DNA of 64,000 nucleotides from CAVVDY01 sp963815775 (GCA_963815775.1 CAWFIB010000020.1:51213-115212), one strand, 5' to 3'; shown: positions 8,751 through 17,292, counted from the first letter of the stretch. Notes: generated by a model not told the origin, from the letters alone. Made by a program: numbers and translations.

Positions 8751-11657
8751 CTACGGCACCTTCTGGTATTCCTTGCGCGCCTCTTGCAGGATAGGGACGT
8801 CCGGGTCGGCATTGTTCCACAAGGCGAGAAAGTCCTGATAGCTCTTGCGAGCCGCCTTCGTCTCACCGCTCATCACCTGGGCGCGCGCCAGTTGCAACAC
8901 CGCCAAAGCGCCCAGCGGGCAGTTCTTGGCAATTCCCGGATACTGGGCAAACTTGTTGAATTCCGCCGCCGCCTGCTCTCCCTGATGCGCTTTCAGGTAA
9001 GCGATGCCGCGTAGATAAACCGGGGCCAGAAACACATATCCCTGATTGCCCAGTTCGTACTGGATGGCGGGTTCAAGGGCGGCAATGGCCTGTTCAGCAT
9101 TATTGCGCTCCAGGGCGATAGCGGCCCGGATCGTCGGCAGCCAGTAGGTTTGAATGATGGTGTCGAGCGGAAACTGCTGGTTGAGCTTGTCGGCATAGTG
9201 CTGTGCCTGAGCGATGTCGCCTGCCCGTGCCAGCGCCATCGCGGCCAGGATCATCACGTCCCGGCTCTCTGCCATCTGTAGCGCCTGTACGGCCTGGAAC
9301 TTGGCGGCGTCCAGGTCGCCAAACTCCGCCTCGTAGAGCGCCATGAGCGCCCGGGTCTGGGCTGCCTTGTCGTTGTTGTCGATCGAGGCAGCTTGCTGCT
9401 CGATGCTGCTGGCCAGTTTGCGCGCCGCATCCAAATGCCCGAAGTAAGCAGTCGTATCCAACTCCGCCCACAGCGTGAACATCGGAGCACGCCGTCCCTT
9501 GGCCCAATCGACCTGCTGCTGCATAGCCGCCTGGTCGCGCTGCAGGAACGCCACCAGATAGCGCTGTTCGTGTAGAAAATCGACCTCTGGAAACTGGGTG
9601 ATTGCCTGATCGTAGATGGCCTTCGCCTCATCGAAGCGGCCCAGTGATAGATACGCGGCCATCATCTGTTGATCGCCAGTGGCAGACTCCGGGCCCAGTC
9701 GGGCCGCCTGCCGGGCACTCTCCAGTGCGCTGTCATACTGCGCCAGCGAGACCTGGTTCAAGGGGAGATTGGCATAGGGCATGAAGTCGTCGGGATAGGC
9801 GGCAATCCACTGACCATACACTTGGTCCGCCTTCAACAACTCGCCGGTTGCGAAGCTGTAGTAGCTTGCTTCAATGTAGAAGCGTTCACGTTCGCTGACT
9901 CGATCGCGCAGCTCAAATGCCTTGGAGAAGTTTTCCATGGCTGCGCTGGTGTTGCCGAGATTGAAGTCAGCCATGCCCAGGGCAGCGTAAGCCCGCGCGA
10001 AGTTGGGATCCAGCTCGATGGCCCGCTTGTGAAACGGGATAGATGCCGCATCTCCCTTGCTCCACTGCATCTGGCGGCCCTGGGTGTAGGCCTGCAGGGC
10101 TTCGAGCGACGACGTCGTCGCCTGATCGATGGGCTTGCTGTGCCCTTGGATCGACGCCAGCGACTCACCCAGTTTCTGGCGGACTTCATCCCCGGCCTTG
10201 CCCAAAAGGCCAAGCACGGCATCACGATTGTCGGCGTCCGCCTTGGCGCTGGCCAGCGTATCTCCTGTCTGGCAGTTGGTGGCGCGAAGCCCGATCAGAT
10301 AATGGTTCCCCACGCTTTGGATGGAGCCGGTCATCAACGCCTTGCTGTTGGTCCGCAGGCACACTTCGCGCGCGATCTCATTCGTCAAGCGGGTATCGAG
10401 TGGGCGGTCCATCAATTTCAACGTGGAACGTACCTTTTGCTCCGAAAGCACTTTGAGGTAGGGCGACTGCTCCAACTGAATCGCCAACGCCTGTTTGAGC
10501 GTGGAGTCGAACACACTCTCGCCGGTGGTGTTGGTGAAGTCCGCCAATACGACTGTGTCGCTTCCTTTGAAACTGGCCACATGGCGGGCCTGCCAATACC
10601 ACACCCCGCCGCCGACCAGAGCCAACAGAACCAGCACAGCCGCCGGAAGCTTCCACGGCAGGTGCCGGCGAGGCGCGGGAAATGGCTTGTCGATGGAGAT
10701 CGTCGGCTGCGTCCGCAAGGAATACTTGCGCGCCCGCTCTTCCGTGGCGCGCTCGGCTTCCGCGGCTGCGGCCGGAAGCACCATGGAGTGCTGCGATTCG
10801 GTGGTGCGCTTCAGCCGCTTCAGATCGGCGTAGAGATCGGAGGCATGCTGGTAGCGCAGTTCGGGTTCTTTCTCCAGGCACTTATTGATGATGTCTTCCA
10901 GCGCTTCCGGCACGTCGGGATTCAGGCGCAGCACAGAGACGGGCGCGCGACGCAGCAGCGCCTCGAAGATGTCGGCCGACGATCCACGAAATGGCAGGAT
11001 GCCGGTTGTCATTTCGTACAGCGCCACGCCAAACGAGAACAGGTCGGTGCGAGCGTCCAGGTCCCGCCCCCGCGCCTGCTCCGGCGACATATAGGCCACC
11101 GTGCCCAGCAGGCGGCCAGGGTCCGTCAGTCGATTCACCGCCTCGCCGGAGATGAGGGTTGCCCGGTCGGCGAAGATGGGATGGCCGGGCATGACCTTTG
11201 CCAGGCCAAAGTCGAGGATCTTCGCATGTCCGCGCTTGGTGATAAAGATGTTCGCCGGTTTGATGTCGCGATGCACGATGCCTGCGCTGTGGGCTGCGTC
11301 GAGCGCCTCGGTGACATCCAGCGCGATGCTGATGATGCGATCCACCGGCATCGGCTGGCCTTCAATGTGGTGCTTCAGCGATGCCCCCTCGAGATACTCC
11401 ATCGCGATGAAGGGGCGGCCATTGTCTTCGCCGATCTCGTAAATGGTGCAAATATTCGGGTGATTCAGGGCCGACGCCGCGCGCGCCTCCAGACGAAAGC
11501 GCTCCAGCGAGCGCGCCTGTTGCAGAAGCTCATCGGGCAGAAATTTGAGCGCGACATAGCGGCCTAGTTCAAGGTCCTCAGCCTTGTAGACCACGCCCAT
11601 GCCTCCACCGCCAAGCAACTCCACAATGCGGTAGTGCGAGATGGTGGTGTCGATCAT
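8751..11657 (-). CDS. Transmembrane Ser/Thr protein kinase with TPR output domain
   Basis: A 968-residue Hanks-type kinase. The kinase domain covers about residues 1-275: glycine loop LLGGGGMGVVYKAED, catalytic loop HRDIKPANI, DFGLAKV, and the APE-equivalent MSPEQARG. A membrane segment lies near residues 330-352, then a TolB/FlgO-like domain beginning DTVVLADFTNTTGESVFDS. Several TPR-type repeats follow to the end (for example FARAYAALGMADFNLGNTSA). This kinase-TolB-TPR architecture is common in Acidobacteria and probably senses envelope or protein-protein signals; substrates are unknown. It is a single gene, divergent from the HEPN-like cassette. Confidence 0.95.
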   Translation of the reverse strand: MIDTTISHYRIVELLGGGGMGVVYKAEDLELGRYVALKFLPDELLQQARSLERFRLEARAASALNHPNICTIYEIGEDNGRPFIAMEYLEGASLKHHIEGQPMPVDRIISIALDVTEALDAAHSAGIVHRDIKPANIFITKRGHAKILDFGLAKVMPGHPIFADRATLISGEAVNRLTDPGRLLGTVAYMSPEQARGRDLDARTDLFSFGVALYEMTTGILPFRGSSADIFEALLRRAPVSVLRLNPDVPEALEDIINKCLEKEPELRYQHASDLYADLKRLKRTTESQHSMVLPAAAAEAERATEERARKYSLRTQPTISIDKPFPAPRRHLPWKLPAAVLVLLALVGGGVWYWQARHVASFKGSDTVVLADFTNTTGESVFDSTLKQALAIQLEQSPYLKVLSEQKVRSTLKLMDRPLDTRLTNEIAREVCLRTNSKALMTGSIQSVGNHYLIGLRATNCQTGDTLASAKADADNRDAVLGLLGKAGDEVRQKLGESLASIQGHSKPIDQATTSSLEALQAYTQGRQMQWSKGDAASIPFHKRAIELDPNFARAYAALGMADFNLGNTSAAMENFSKAFELRDRVSERERFYIEASYYSFATGELLKADQVYGQWIAAYPDDFMPYANLPLNQVSLAQYDSALESARQAARLGPESATGDQQMMAAYLSLGRFDEAKAIYDQAITQFPEVDFLHEQRYLVAFLQRDQAAMQQQVDWAKGRRAPMFTLWAELDTTAYFGHLDAARKLASSIEQQAASIDNNDKAAQTRALMALYEAEFGDLDAAKFQAVQALQMAESRDVMILAAMALARAGDIAQAQHYADKLNQQFPLDTIIQTYWLPTIRAAIALERNNAEQAIAALEPAIQYELGNQGYVFLAPVYLRGIAYLKAHQGEQAAAEFNKFAQYPGIAKNCPLGALAVLQLARAQVMSGETKAARKSYQDFLALWNNADPDVPILQEARKEYQKVP

Positions 11658-11807
11658 TCAGCTCTAAATATTACGCCTCGTCGAAATGGTAGGGACTGGG
11701 AGTCACGGCCGTCAATGCCACGGAGGACGAGGCGTATGCATCTCTAATCCAGAAAGCGAATCTTCCGCCGGAGGGAAGACGAAAGAAGCTGCCTAAACCC
11801 GCGGGTA

Positions 11808-11978
11808 GTGACGAGAGTCAGCCGGCGTCGTCACCAGGCGATTGCCGAACTGCTTAACAGCGCAGGATCCGCCGCCCTGGCAAAGGATGATATGGTAAAA
11901 ATCGCACGCAGTTTACCGTCATCGAGGCGTCTGGTCAGTTGGAAAACCTGGATCCTATTCAAACTGAAATTTTTATAG
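11808..11978 (+). CDS. Possible small protein overlapping the HEPN-like gene start
   Basis: A 56-residue frame opens with GTG and contains an internal ATG at 11892 preceded by AAAGGA at good spacing. The residues are basic and helix-prone (RRRHQAIAELLNSAGSAALA, then MVKIARSLPSS). It overlaps the TTG start of the next gene by about 40 nt in another frame, an arrangement seen with leader peptides or small regulators. No counterpart occurs before the second copy of the cassette near 54.3 kb. It could equally be chance. Confidence 0.25.
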   Translation: MTRVSRRRHQAIAELLNSAGSAALAKDDMVKIARSLPSSRRLVSWKTWILFKLKFL

Positions 11979-12358
11979 AAAGGGCGAACTGCTGCTTTCA
12001 GGGCATGAAGCTGCTGGCTGATGACATGCGAGCCTATCATGCCGCAGTGGCTTTGCTGGCGGTTCATAGCGCTACCGCGCTCAATGATGCCATCTTGGCA
12101 GCGCTGACCAAAAGAAGATCCAGATCGGAAGCTCACGAACACGCCATAACAAAGTTGGAACAAGTCTGCATCAGAGTTCGCGTGGCCAATAAGGCGGGGA
12201 TCAGGCATTTGAGCTGGCTTTTGCAGCAGAAAACGTCCATTTCATACGCTGACCAGAAGTTCGCTAAAGCAGATGAGGCACAGCTCCACGCGGAGAGATT
12301 CCTCTCATGGGCGTACCATAATTTTAAAGAGGTGTTGCGTGTACAAACGGATACTTAG
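11939..12358 (+). CDS. HEPN-like protein, first gene of the duplicated two-gene cassette (copy 1)
   Basis: A 139-residue all-helical protein. The core YHAAVALLAVHSATALNDAI is nearly the same as YYSAAALLAVHSAIAYNDAV in the protein at 53870-54295. Both keep R-S-x-x-E-x-H (R-x5-H), matching the R-x4-6-H motif of HEPN ribonucleases, and a later K-T-x-I-S-Y-x-D stretch. HEPN proteins are often toxins or defence RNases. The start is a TTG with GAGG about 11 nt upstream; no better in-frame start was seen. Its 3' end overlaps the next gene by 20 nt. Assignment to HEPN is by motif and helical pattern, not by a search. Confidence 0.7.
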   Translation: MENLDPIQTEIFIERANCCFQGMKLLADDMRAYHAAVALLAVHSATALNDAILAALTKRRSRSEAHEHAITKLEQVCIRVRVANKAGIRHLSWLLQQKTSISYADQKFAKADEAQLHAERFLSWAYHNFKEVLRVQTDT

Positions 12359-12824
12359 CCTCGAGCAGATGGAATCCCGGGGCAAGAATGCGGTTGCCGA
12401 TCTGCTCGCACGTAAGCTCCTTTTACCCAAGATATTCTTTGATGCTCGGTGGCCGTCCAGAAGCTCCGCGGTTGATGTCCTCGCAGTGGACAGAGCCGGA
12501 GCCGGCGACATTTATCTGGTGGAAGTGAGGACGACCAGCGAGTTGTTGGATGACGTTATTGAACGGCTCAAGGTGCAACCTGCCCACTATAAGTATTTGG
12601 CTCTCATATCCAGCGCTGGGAATTATCGGCCACCAGAAGCCGCTCTGTATGCGCCCGACGGAATGGGACGGATAGGTATCCTGCTTCTGAAAGAAGATCG
12701 GGGAAGCAAGTTATCTGCGCGGGAAATTCTGGCAGCTGAGAGATTTCGTGTTGCGCCCGAATATATCAAACAGCTCGACAAATTTACCGAGCGCCAACAT
12801 GCCGATGTAGAGGTTCGGGTTTAG
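12339..12824 (+). CDS. PD-(D/E)XK-like protein, second gene of the duplicated cassette (copy 1)
   Basis: A 162-residue protein. I place the start at GTG 12339, 20 nt inside the HEPN-like gene, because AAGAGG lies 6 nt upstream and similarity to the protein at 53264-53857 begins there (V-Y-x-x-x-L...Q-x-E-x-R). The core VDVLAVDRAGAGDIYLVEV has the Asp and Glu spacing of PD-(D/E)XK nucleases, followed by PAHYKYLAL, which resembles the strand after the catalytic core in that fold. The expected Lys two residues after Glu is Arg. Other shared blocks are YAPDGMGRIGI and ERFRV. It ends one nt before the dusB GTG. Confidence 0.65.
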   Translation: MYKRILSLEQMESRGKNAVADLLARKLLLPKIFFDARWPSRSSAVDVLAVDRAGAGDIYLVEVRTTSELLDDVIERLKVQPAHYKYLALISSAGNYRPPEAALYAPDGMGRIGILLLKEDRGSKLSAREILAAERFRVAPEYIKQLDKFTERQHADVEVRV

Positions 12825-12825
12825 C

Positions 12826-13923
12826 GTGCATAAGTTTTTCGACAACCCAGCCGACCGCATTGCGCCTGCGGGTGCCCGTGTGCCCGCGGTCGTGTCGCTC
12901 GGCGGAGTCGAAATCCGTCCTGCCACTGTGCTTGCTCCCATGGCGGGCGTCACGGACACGGTCTTTCGCCGCTTCATCCGCAACCTGGGCGGCTGCGGCC
13001 TGATGATGACCGAATTCACCTCAGCCGACGGTATCGTTCGCCACAAGGACAAGAAGGCCAAGCAGTACCTGACGTTTTACGGCAACGAGCATCCGATTTC
13101 GGCGCAACTGTTCGGCAGCGATCCCGTGACCCTGGCCGACGCAGCCCGTGTGGTCGAAGACCTGGGCTTTGACCTGATCGACCTGAACCTCGGCTGCCCG
13201 GCGAAGAAGGTCGTGAAGTGCAACGGAGGCTCGGGCCTGTTGCGCGATCTGCCGCTGATCAAGGCGATCTTCGAGTCGGTACGCTCGGCGGTGAAGATTC
13301 CGTTCACGGTGAAGTTTCGCGCCGGCTGGAACGACAAGGAAGTGGTGCACGTGCAGCTCGCCAAGATGGCCCAGGAGTGCGGGCTCGCCGCCGTCGCTCT
13401 TCACGCTCGCACCCGTGAGCAGGGTTACAGCGGGCAGGCGCGCTGGGACTGGATTGCGGGTTTGAAAGACGCCGTCGCCATCCCGGTGATCGGAAATGGC
13501 GACGTGCGCTCACCGGAAGACGCTGCTGCCATGGTCGCGCAGACCGGATGCGACGCCGTCATGATCGGCCGCAGCGCCGCCTCGAATCCCTGGATCTTTC
13601 GCCAGATCGAGCAATACACGGAAACCGGCCGATACGATTTACCCACCGAAACCGACCGCTACGAAATGATTCGCACCTACTTCCACATGCTGGTCGAGGA
13701 GCGCATGCCCGGAGCTGCCGGCAAGATGAAGCAGTTCGCCTCGTGGTTCACGCACGGCGTAGCCCACGGAGCCCATCTCCGCAAATCGGTCTACGAGGCG
13801 AAGAGCGAAAGCGAGATCCTCGACGCCGTCGATCGCTTCTTCGAGCAACTGCTGGCCGGGAAGCTGGCGGCACATTCAGCTTCAACGGAAGCGCTTCACA
13901 GCCAGACTGAGCTAGCGGTTTGA
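12826..13923 (+). CDS. dusB: tRNA-dihydrouridine synthase
   Basis: A 365-residue flavoenzyme that reduces uridine to dihydrouridine in the tRNA D-loop using NAD(P)H. Visible motifs are VLAPMAGVTDTVFRRF at the N-terminus, LNLGCPAKKVVKCNGGSGLL with the catalytic Cys (about 124), the FMN phosphate-binding region VIGNGDVRS, and VMIGRSAASNPWIF. The C-terminal helical RNA-binding domain includes HMLVEERMPGAAGKMKQF. Length and motifs fit the DusB group. The GTG start leaves a 30-residue N-terminal extension and lies one nt after the preceding stop, so translation may be coupled; a later start is possible. Confidence 0.93.
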   Translation: MHKFFDNPADRIAPAGARVPAVVSLGGVEIRPATVLAPMAGVTDTVFRRFIRNLGGCGLMMTEFTSADGIVRHKDKKAKQYLTFYGNEHPISAQLFGSDPVTLADAARVVEDLGFDLIDLNLGCPAKKVVKCNGGSGLLRDLPLIKAIFESVRSAVKIPFTVKFRAGWNDKEVVHVQLAKMAQECGLAAVALHARTREQGYSGQARWDWIAGLKDAVAIPVIGNGDVRSPEDAAAMVAQTGCDAVMIGRSAASNPWIFRQIEQYTETGRYDLPTETDRYEMIRTYFHMLVEERMPGAAGKMKQFASWFTHGVAHGAHLRKSVYEAKSESEILDAVDRFFEQLLAGKLAAHSASTEALHSQTELAV

Positions 13924-13984
13924 CGCCGCTTTCGATCACCTCAGACAAATGCTTAGGGAAGGTCTGATTACGTCCGAGCTTTGA

Positions 13985-14030
13985 AGGGGACGGCCTTCAG
14001 TCCGTCCGTAAGTGCCTCGAATAAAGCTGG
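13985..14030. repeat. REP-like palindromes downstream of dusB
   Basis: A short imperfect palindrome, GGACGGCCTTCAGTCCGTCC, lies in the gap after dusB and is followed by a GGGCTTTGGCCC element. The centre (read on the minus strand as GGACTGAAGGCC) resembles the repeat at 47762-47783 (GGCACGACTGAAAGTCGTGCC), suggesting a dispersed family. Confidence 0.45.
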
Positions 14031-14121
14031 GCTTTGGCCCCTGAGGGTCTTCGATGATCGGACTTAATTAGACTTTCCTTAGCTGTTGGGCCCCGCAAAC
14101 CTGGCACAGGAGCAACACAGC

Positions 14122-14568
14122 ATGAGCGAAGCCCGCCCACCACGCCGCATACTGCGCAGCATCGCTGCCATCTTCGCAGGCCTGGTCATAGGAATCGTTC
14201 TTTCCGTCGGCACCGATGTGGCGATGACCGCGCTCGGCATACTTCCGCCGCCTGGCCAGCCGGCGGCGAGCGGTCCCCTGCTTGTGGCTACGGTGTACCG
14301 CACCATCTATGGCATTCTCGCCAGCTACATCGCGGCACGCCTGGCGCCGGATCGCGCGATGCTGCACGCCATGCTGTTGGGCATCCTCGACTTCATCGTG
14401 AGCGTGATCGGAGTGGTGTTTACCTGGAACAAAGGACCGGAGTACGGCCCGCACTGGTATCCGATAGCGTTGGTGGTTCTGGCTCTGCCCGCGGCATGGG
14501 TGGGTGGCAAACTTCGGGTGAATCAACTGTCGTCCCGGGAAGCGTCCTCAGAGTCGGTAGCCGCCTAA
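14122..14568 (+). CDS. Four-helix integral membrane protein of unknown function
   Basis: A 148-residue membrane protein with about four hydrophobic segments: residues 10-34 (ILRSIAAIFAGLVIGIVLSV), 55-75, 82-105, and 112-132 (WYPIALVVLALPAAWVGGKL). AGGAG lies 9 nt before the ATG at 14122; an upstream in-frame start is open but adds no hydrophobic or conserved sequence. No charged transport or enzyme motif is visible. It resembles short uncharacterised inner-membrane proteins in other soil bacteria. The next gene is convergent. Confidence 0.75.
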   Translation: MSEARPPRRILRSIAAIFAGLVIGIVLSVGTDVAMTALGILPPPGQPAASGPLLVATVYRTIYGILASYIAARLAPDRAMLHAMLLGILDFIVSVIGVVFTWNKGPEYGPHWYPIALVVLALPAAWVGGKLRVNQLSSREASSESVAA

Positions 14569-14584
14569 GCCGAACGGATACGGC

Positions 14585-15310
14585 TCACGAACTTAATGTC
14601 AGCTCGCCCCGTGGCCCTGCGATCTGCGCGTGCAATGCAGGTTTCACTCCCTGCTCGACCTGCACTTCAATTCCAAGTTGCTGAAAGACGCCTGACAGTT
14701 CATGCGGATCGGGACTGGCTGCGCCGAAGCTCTGCAACCGGCAACCGGATGGCGCATCGGCCGAAGGATGAACCGCCCCTGCGCCCCAATGGATGAAGAA
14801 GGGCAGGAGGCCCTCGCGGTTATCGTCGAGATTCAGTGTCTGCCAATGCAGCATTTGGCCGTTAGGCCGCTTGCGTGAACCCGGATTCGGTCCCTCAAAT
14901 GCAACGCCTGCCTTGTGCAGCTTCGCCGCCAAACCCTGGATATTGTTGGTGTGCGCGGCCCAGGTCACGATGCCGGGGGCATCCATGTGCCGTAGCGTAT
15001 GCAGCAGCGATGGCGCCGCTGCGGCCAGGCTTGCCTGTGCCGGGTCAGGTGCGATCACTTCCAGATAGTGCAGCTTGCCGAGCGATAGCAGCGCGTTGCG
15101 CGTGCCTCGTCCCGGATGCACGCCTCCGATTGCAGGCCGCACGCCAGTGTGCTGCTCGACCCAAGCGATACCCTGATCGAGATCGCTGCAACCGAGAAGG
15201 ATGTGGTCAAGCATCGTGGGGACCTCAGGTACCACATTGGCGGACCAGAGCAGGCGCGGCATCAGCATAATGCCACCGGTCATGGCGACGAACGTCCGGC
15301 GCGAGATCAT
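14585..15310 (-). CDS. Exported VOC-superfamily (glyoxalase-like) protein
   Basis: A 241-residue protein. It begins MISRRTFVAMTGGIMLMPRL, a Tat-type signal with twin Arg at positions 4-5 and a hydrophobic stretch. The body has the glyoxalase-like fold: TMLDHILLGCSDLDQGIAWV at the first strand and helix, then GGVHPGRGTRNALLSLGKLH and YLEVIAPDP. The metal-binding His in LDHILLG and the Glu in YLEV are present. This resembles the Glyoxalase_3 family, whose substrates are unknown. Periplasmic location is inferred from the Tat signal. Confidence 0.85.
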   Translation of the reverse strand: MISRRTFVAMTGGIMLMPRLLWSANVVPEVPTMLDHILLGCSDLDQGIAWVEQHTGVRPAIGGVHPGRGTRNALLSLGKLHYLEVIAPDPAQASLAAAAPSLLHTLRHMDAPGIVTWAAHTNNIQGLAAKLHKAGVAFEGPNPGSRKRPNGQMLHWQTLNLDDNREGLLPFFIHWGAGAVHPSADAPSGCRLQSFGAASPDPHELSGVFQQLGIEVQVEQGVKPALHAQIAGPRGELTLSS

Positions 15311-15538
15311 GGGTCCCTCCGCTCAGAAGCGAACACAATATCATCGTCGCCTATCTTAAAATCTAACTGACGAATGGGAAACGCCTGCTTTGTCAACGAA
15401 AAGGTGATCGGTTGATCGCTGGGTGGCGGGAGTACCAACTACTACACAAATGGGAGATGGCGCCTGGCTGAAGAGCGGGATGCGAGTGCATCATGCTCAA
15501 CCAGCAGACGCCATTCCGGATCTACCAGGAGAAGTGGC

Positions 15539-15727
15539 TTATGCCTTGACCACTTTGCCGCTGCGCAGGCATCCGGTACAGACGCGCATGCGCTTGTTGC
15601 CCTGCGCCGTCTTAGCGCGCACTGGCCGCAGGTTGATGTTCCAGCGCCGCTTGGTGATGTTGTGCGCGTGGCTCACTTTATTTCCCGAACGCGGCTTCTT
15701 GCCGCAAACTTCACAAACTTGTGCCAT
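15539..15727 (-). CDS. rpmB: 50S ribosomal protein L28
   Basis: A 62-residue basic protein with MAQVCEVCGKKPRSGNKVSH at the N-terminus and RRWNINLRPVRA in the middle, diagnostic of L28. It is a zinc-type form, with CxxC at residues 5/8 and another at 50/53. The ATG at 15727 gives the normal family length; a longer frame upstream is not supported. It stands alone, next to the accessory cassette at 15909-17292. Confidence 0.97.
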   Translation of the reverse strand: MAQVCEVCGKKPRSGNKVSHAHNITKRRWNINLRPVRAKTAQGNKRMRVCTGCLRSGKVVKA

Positions 15728-15908
15728 GGATTGGGCTCCGAAATTACGAGTCTGGCGGGAGCGCTCCCGAACGGCCCTTGGCCGTGGGAAACGGTCAACA
15801 AGCAGCCCCAAGATCTCTTGAAATTTACTTAACGATTATACCTGATTGGCCAAGCCCGTTGTCGCTTGCTCCGGCGGCCTGGCTCGCCAGAGATGCAGAC
15901 AAAGACAC

Positions 15909-16364
15909 CTAGCCCTGTCGTGGTCGGGCCATGCAGCAGATAACTTTACCGTATACAGGCCCATTTACCGCATTAACCGTCTTGTGCTTAACGTCCTCGA
16001 ACGGACCCAGTTTGCTAGACCATTCTCCCGATTCAAGCTGAATTGCGGCATGGGTGGGAACGACAGTACCGTCCACTCCCCTTATTCCGTAGATGGCTAT
16101 CTTTTCAATTCCAGGTTCCAATGCCTCACCGAAACAGAGCGCATATCCGCGAGTTTCGTAAGCAAGCATGAACGCATCAATCGTTACCTCTCGTGGAGCC
16201 CCGGCAGGCCATGCGCCAACGCCCATCGGGTCAGGCCACCAGTTGTTCATATCATCACCGGCAGCCCAAGCGATACAGTTATAGCGGTGGGATCGAGGGC
16301 TGGTTACTTCGCAGTTGTCGTCGGTTAGGTACGGTAATTCATGTTGAGGCCAGCTACCCGGCAT
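15909..16364 (-). CDS. Hypothetical protein, last gene of a four-gene accessory cassette
   Basis: A 151-residue soluble protein rich in Trp and Cys. The most recognisable stretch is HRYNCIAWAAGDDMNNWWPD followed by FMLAYETRGYALCFG. This NCIAWA...WWP signature recurs in an uncharacterised bacterial family (I believe DUF7689, from memory). A Cys-His-Asp arrangement (C30, H77-region, D33) could suggest a papain-like fold, but that is speculative. Its start overlaps the upstream gene by 11 nt, so the two are translationally coupled. GC content is lower than in the flanking rpmB and glgC. Confidence 0.7.
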   Translation of the reverse strand: MPGSWPQHELPYLTDDNCEVTSPRSHRYNCIAWAAGDDMNNWWPDPMGVGAWPAGAPREVTIDAFMLAYETRGYALCFGEALEPGIEKIAIYGIRGVDGTVVPTHAAIQLESGEWSSKLGPFEDVKHKTVNAVNGPVYGKVICCMARPRQG

Positions 16365-16809
16365 AGTCGTGTTCTTCTGCCCACCCTATCCATGCCTGAG
16401 CCATCTTCGCAAAATTGCCTTGGTCCTCCGGTTTGACCGGATCCGCGTGGGTGATTGCTGTGAGTGCCCAAAACCACTGGTCGGGTTCGTCGCCTTCAGA
16501 CTTCAACTGCGCGATTATGGGCTTGATTGCAGACTCGCCCATCCCGATGATGCCTTGATATGCCTCCATCATTGCCGCTTCTGTGATGGAGGACCTGACT
16601 CCGCGTTGCATTTTCCACCGCTGGGCTAGAATCTGAAATTCTATCCAGTTAGCGCTGCTCTGTTCGACCACATAGTCAAGCACCAACGGGGAAGCAGCAA
16701 CACACGATTGCTGAATCGTAGGCGTACCGTGATTCATCGCTTCTGCTCCGGTTAGTGATGTGCAAGCCATGAGGGCGATGCTCATGGGAGTTGTGTAATT
16801 GCGAGCCAT
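16354..16809 (-). CDS. Hypothetical helical protein, third gene of the accessory cassette
   Basis: A 151-residue protein. Residues 1-25 (ALMACTSLTGAEA) could be a weak signal or simply a coding extension. The rest is helical and acidic, with ANWIEFQILAQRWKMQRGVR, MGESAIKPIIAQLKSEGDEP and WFWALTAITHADPVKPED. That last pattern is common in small HEAT-like proteins paired with the downstream family. It starts 4 nt after the stop of the 16814-17098 gene and overlaps the next gene by 11 nt, so all are read as one operon. No function is known. Confidence 0.7.
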   Translation of the reverse strand: MARNYTTPMSIALMACTSLTGAEAMNHGTPTIQQSCVAASPLVLDYVVEQSSANWIEFQILAQRWKMQRGVRSSITEAAMMEAYQGIIGMGESAIKPIIAQLKSEGDEPDQWFWALTAITHADPVKPEDQGNFAKMAQAWIGWAEEHDYAG

Positions 16810-16813
16810 AACG

Positions 16814-17098
16814 TTACTGAACCTTTGCGTCTTTGGCTGGTTTGCGGAGATGTTCAGGGGAGCTGACGACCATTACCACCTGCTGGGCCTTTATCAGATA
16901 GGCCGGGTTGCCGTCTGGATCATACTGACCGTCAACACGCACAGCAGAAAGCACGCTCGGCTTTACCCGCAGAATCGTGCCGTCTTCCAAGGTGACCTCT
17001 GACCATCTTTCGGTCGATTCGGACACTCCTACTTCGCTCCCGTCCATCGGCGGACTAATCGGCGTCGGGAAAGGAACCTTTACCCGTTTCTCTGCCAT
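16814..17098 (-). CDS. Hypothetical protein, second gene of the accessory cassette
   Basis: A 94-residue soluble protein beginning MAEKRVKVPFPTPISPPMDG. The middle WSEVTLEDGTILRVKPSVLS and YDPDGNPAYLIKAQQVVMVV looks like a small beta-barrel. No named family was recognised. GAGGAAG precedes the ATG, 17 nt after the stop of the upstream 58-residue gene. Close spacing to both neighbours implies one transcript. Confidence 0.7.
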   Translation of the reverse strand: MAEKRVKVPFPTPISPPMDGSEVGVSESTERWSEVTLEDGTILRVKPSVLSAVRVDGQYDPDGNPAYLIKAQQVVMVVSSPEHLRKPAKDAKVQ

Positions 17099-17115
17099 TT
17101 ATTCTTCCTCTTCCA

Positions 17116-17292
17116 TCATGTTTCGGTTGTGTTCGCAACCTGCTTGACCTTCGCCCAACGTGCGGTAACGGCGTTTCTAGCGCTCTCGCTACGTTGTTCG
17201 GGAGTCATCTTGGCAGCACGCGCTGGGCCACCCTTACGCCCACCCTTGCGACCCAGCGCAACAGCATACGGGTTTTTCCCCTTCCTCGCCAT
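17116..17292 (-). CDS. 58-residue basic GRKGG/ARW protein, first gene of the accessory cassette
   Basis: A very short frame, easily missed. It encodes a 58-residue, strongly basic protein: NPYAVALGRKGGRKGGPARA, then KMTPEQRSESARNAVTARW. The pattern GRKGG, RAAK, TPEQR, ARW recurs in small bacterial proteins that often sit upstream of toxin-like or accessory genes and may bind DNA. It begins the operon that runs leftward to 15909. A regulatory or antitoxin role is inferred only from size, charge and position. Confidence 0.65.
   Translation of the reverse strand: MARKGKNPYAVALGRKGGRKGGPARAAKMTPEQRSESARNAVTARWAKVKQVANTTET

Noticed and set aside
9669..11567. 632-residue open frame on the plus strand opposite the TPR kinase
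   Set aside because: Antisense shadow of the kinase gene; high-GC codon bias leaves the complementary frame open. Composition is rich in His, Arg and Gly with no domain.
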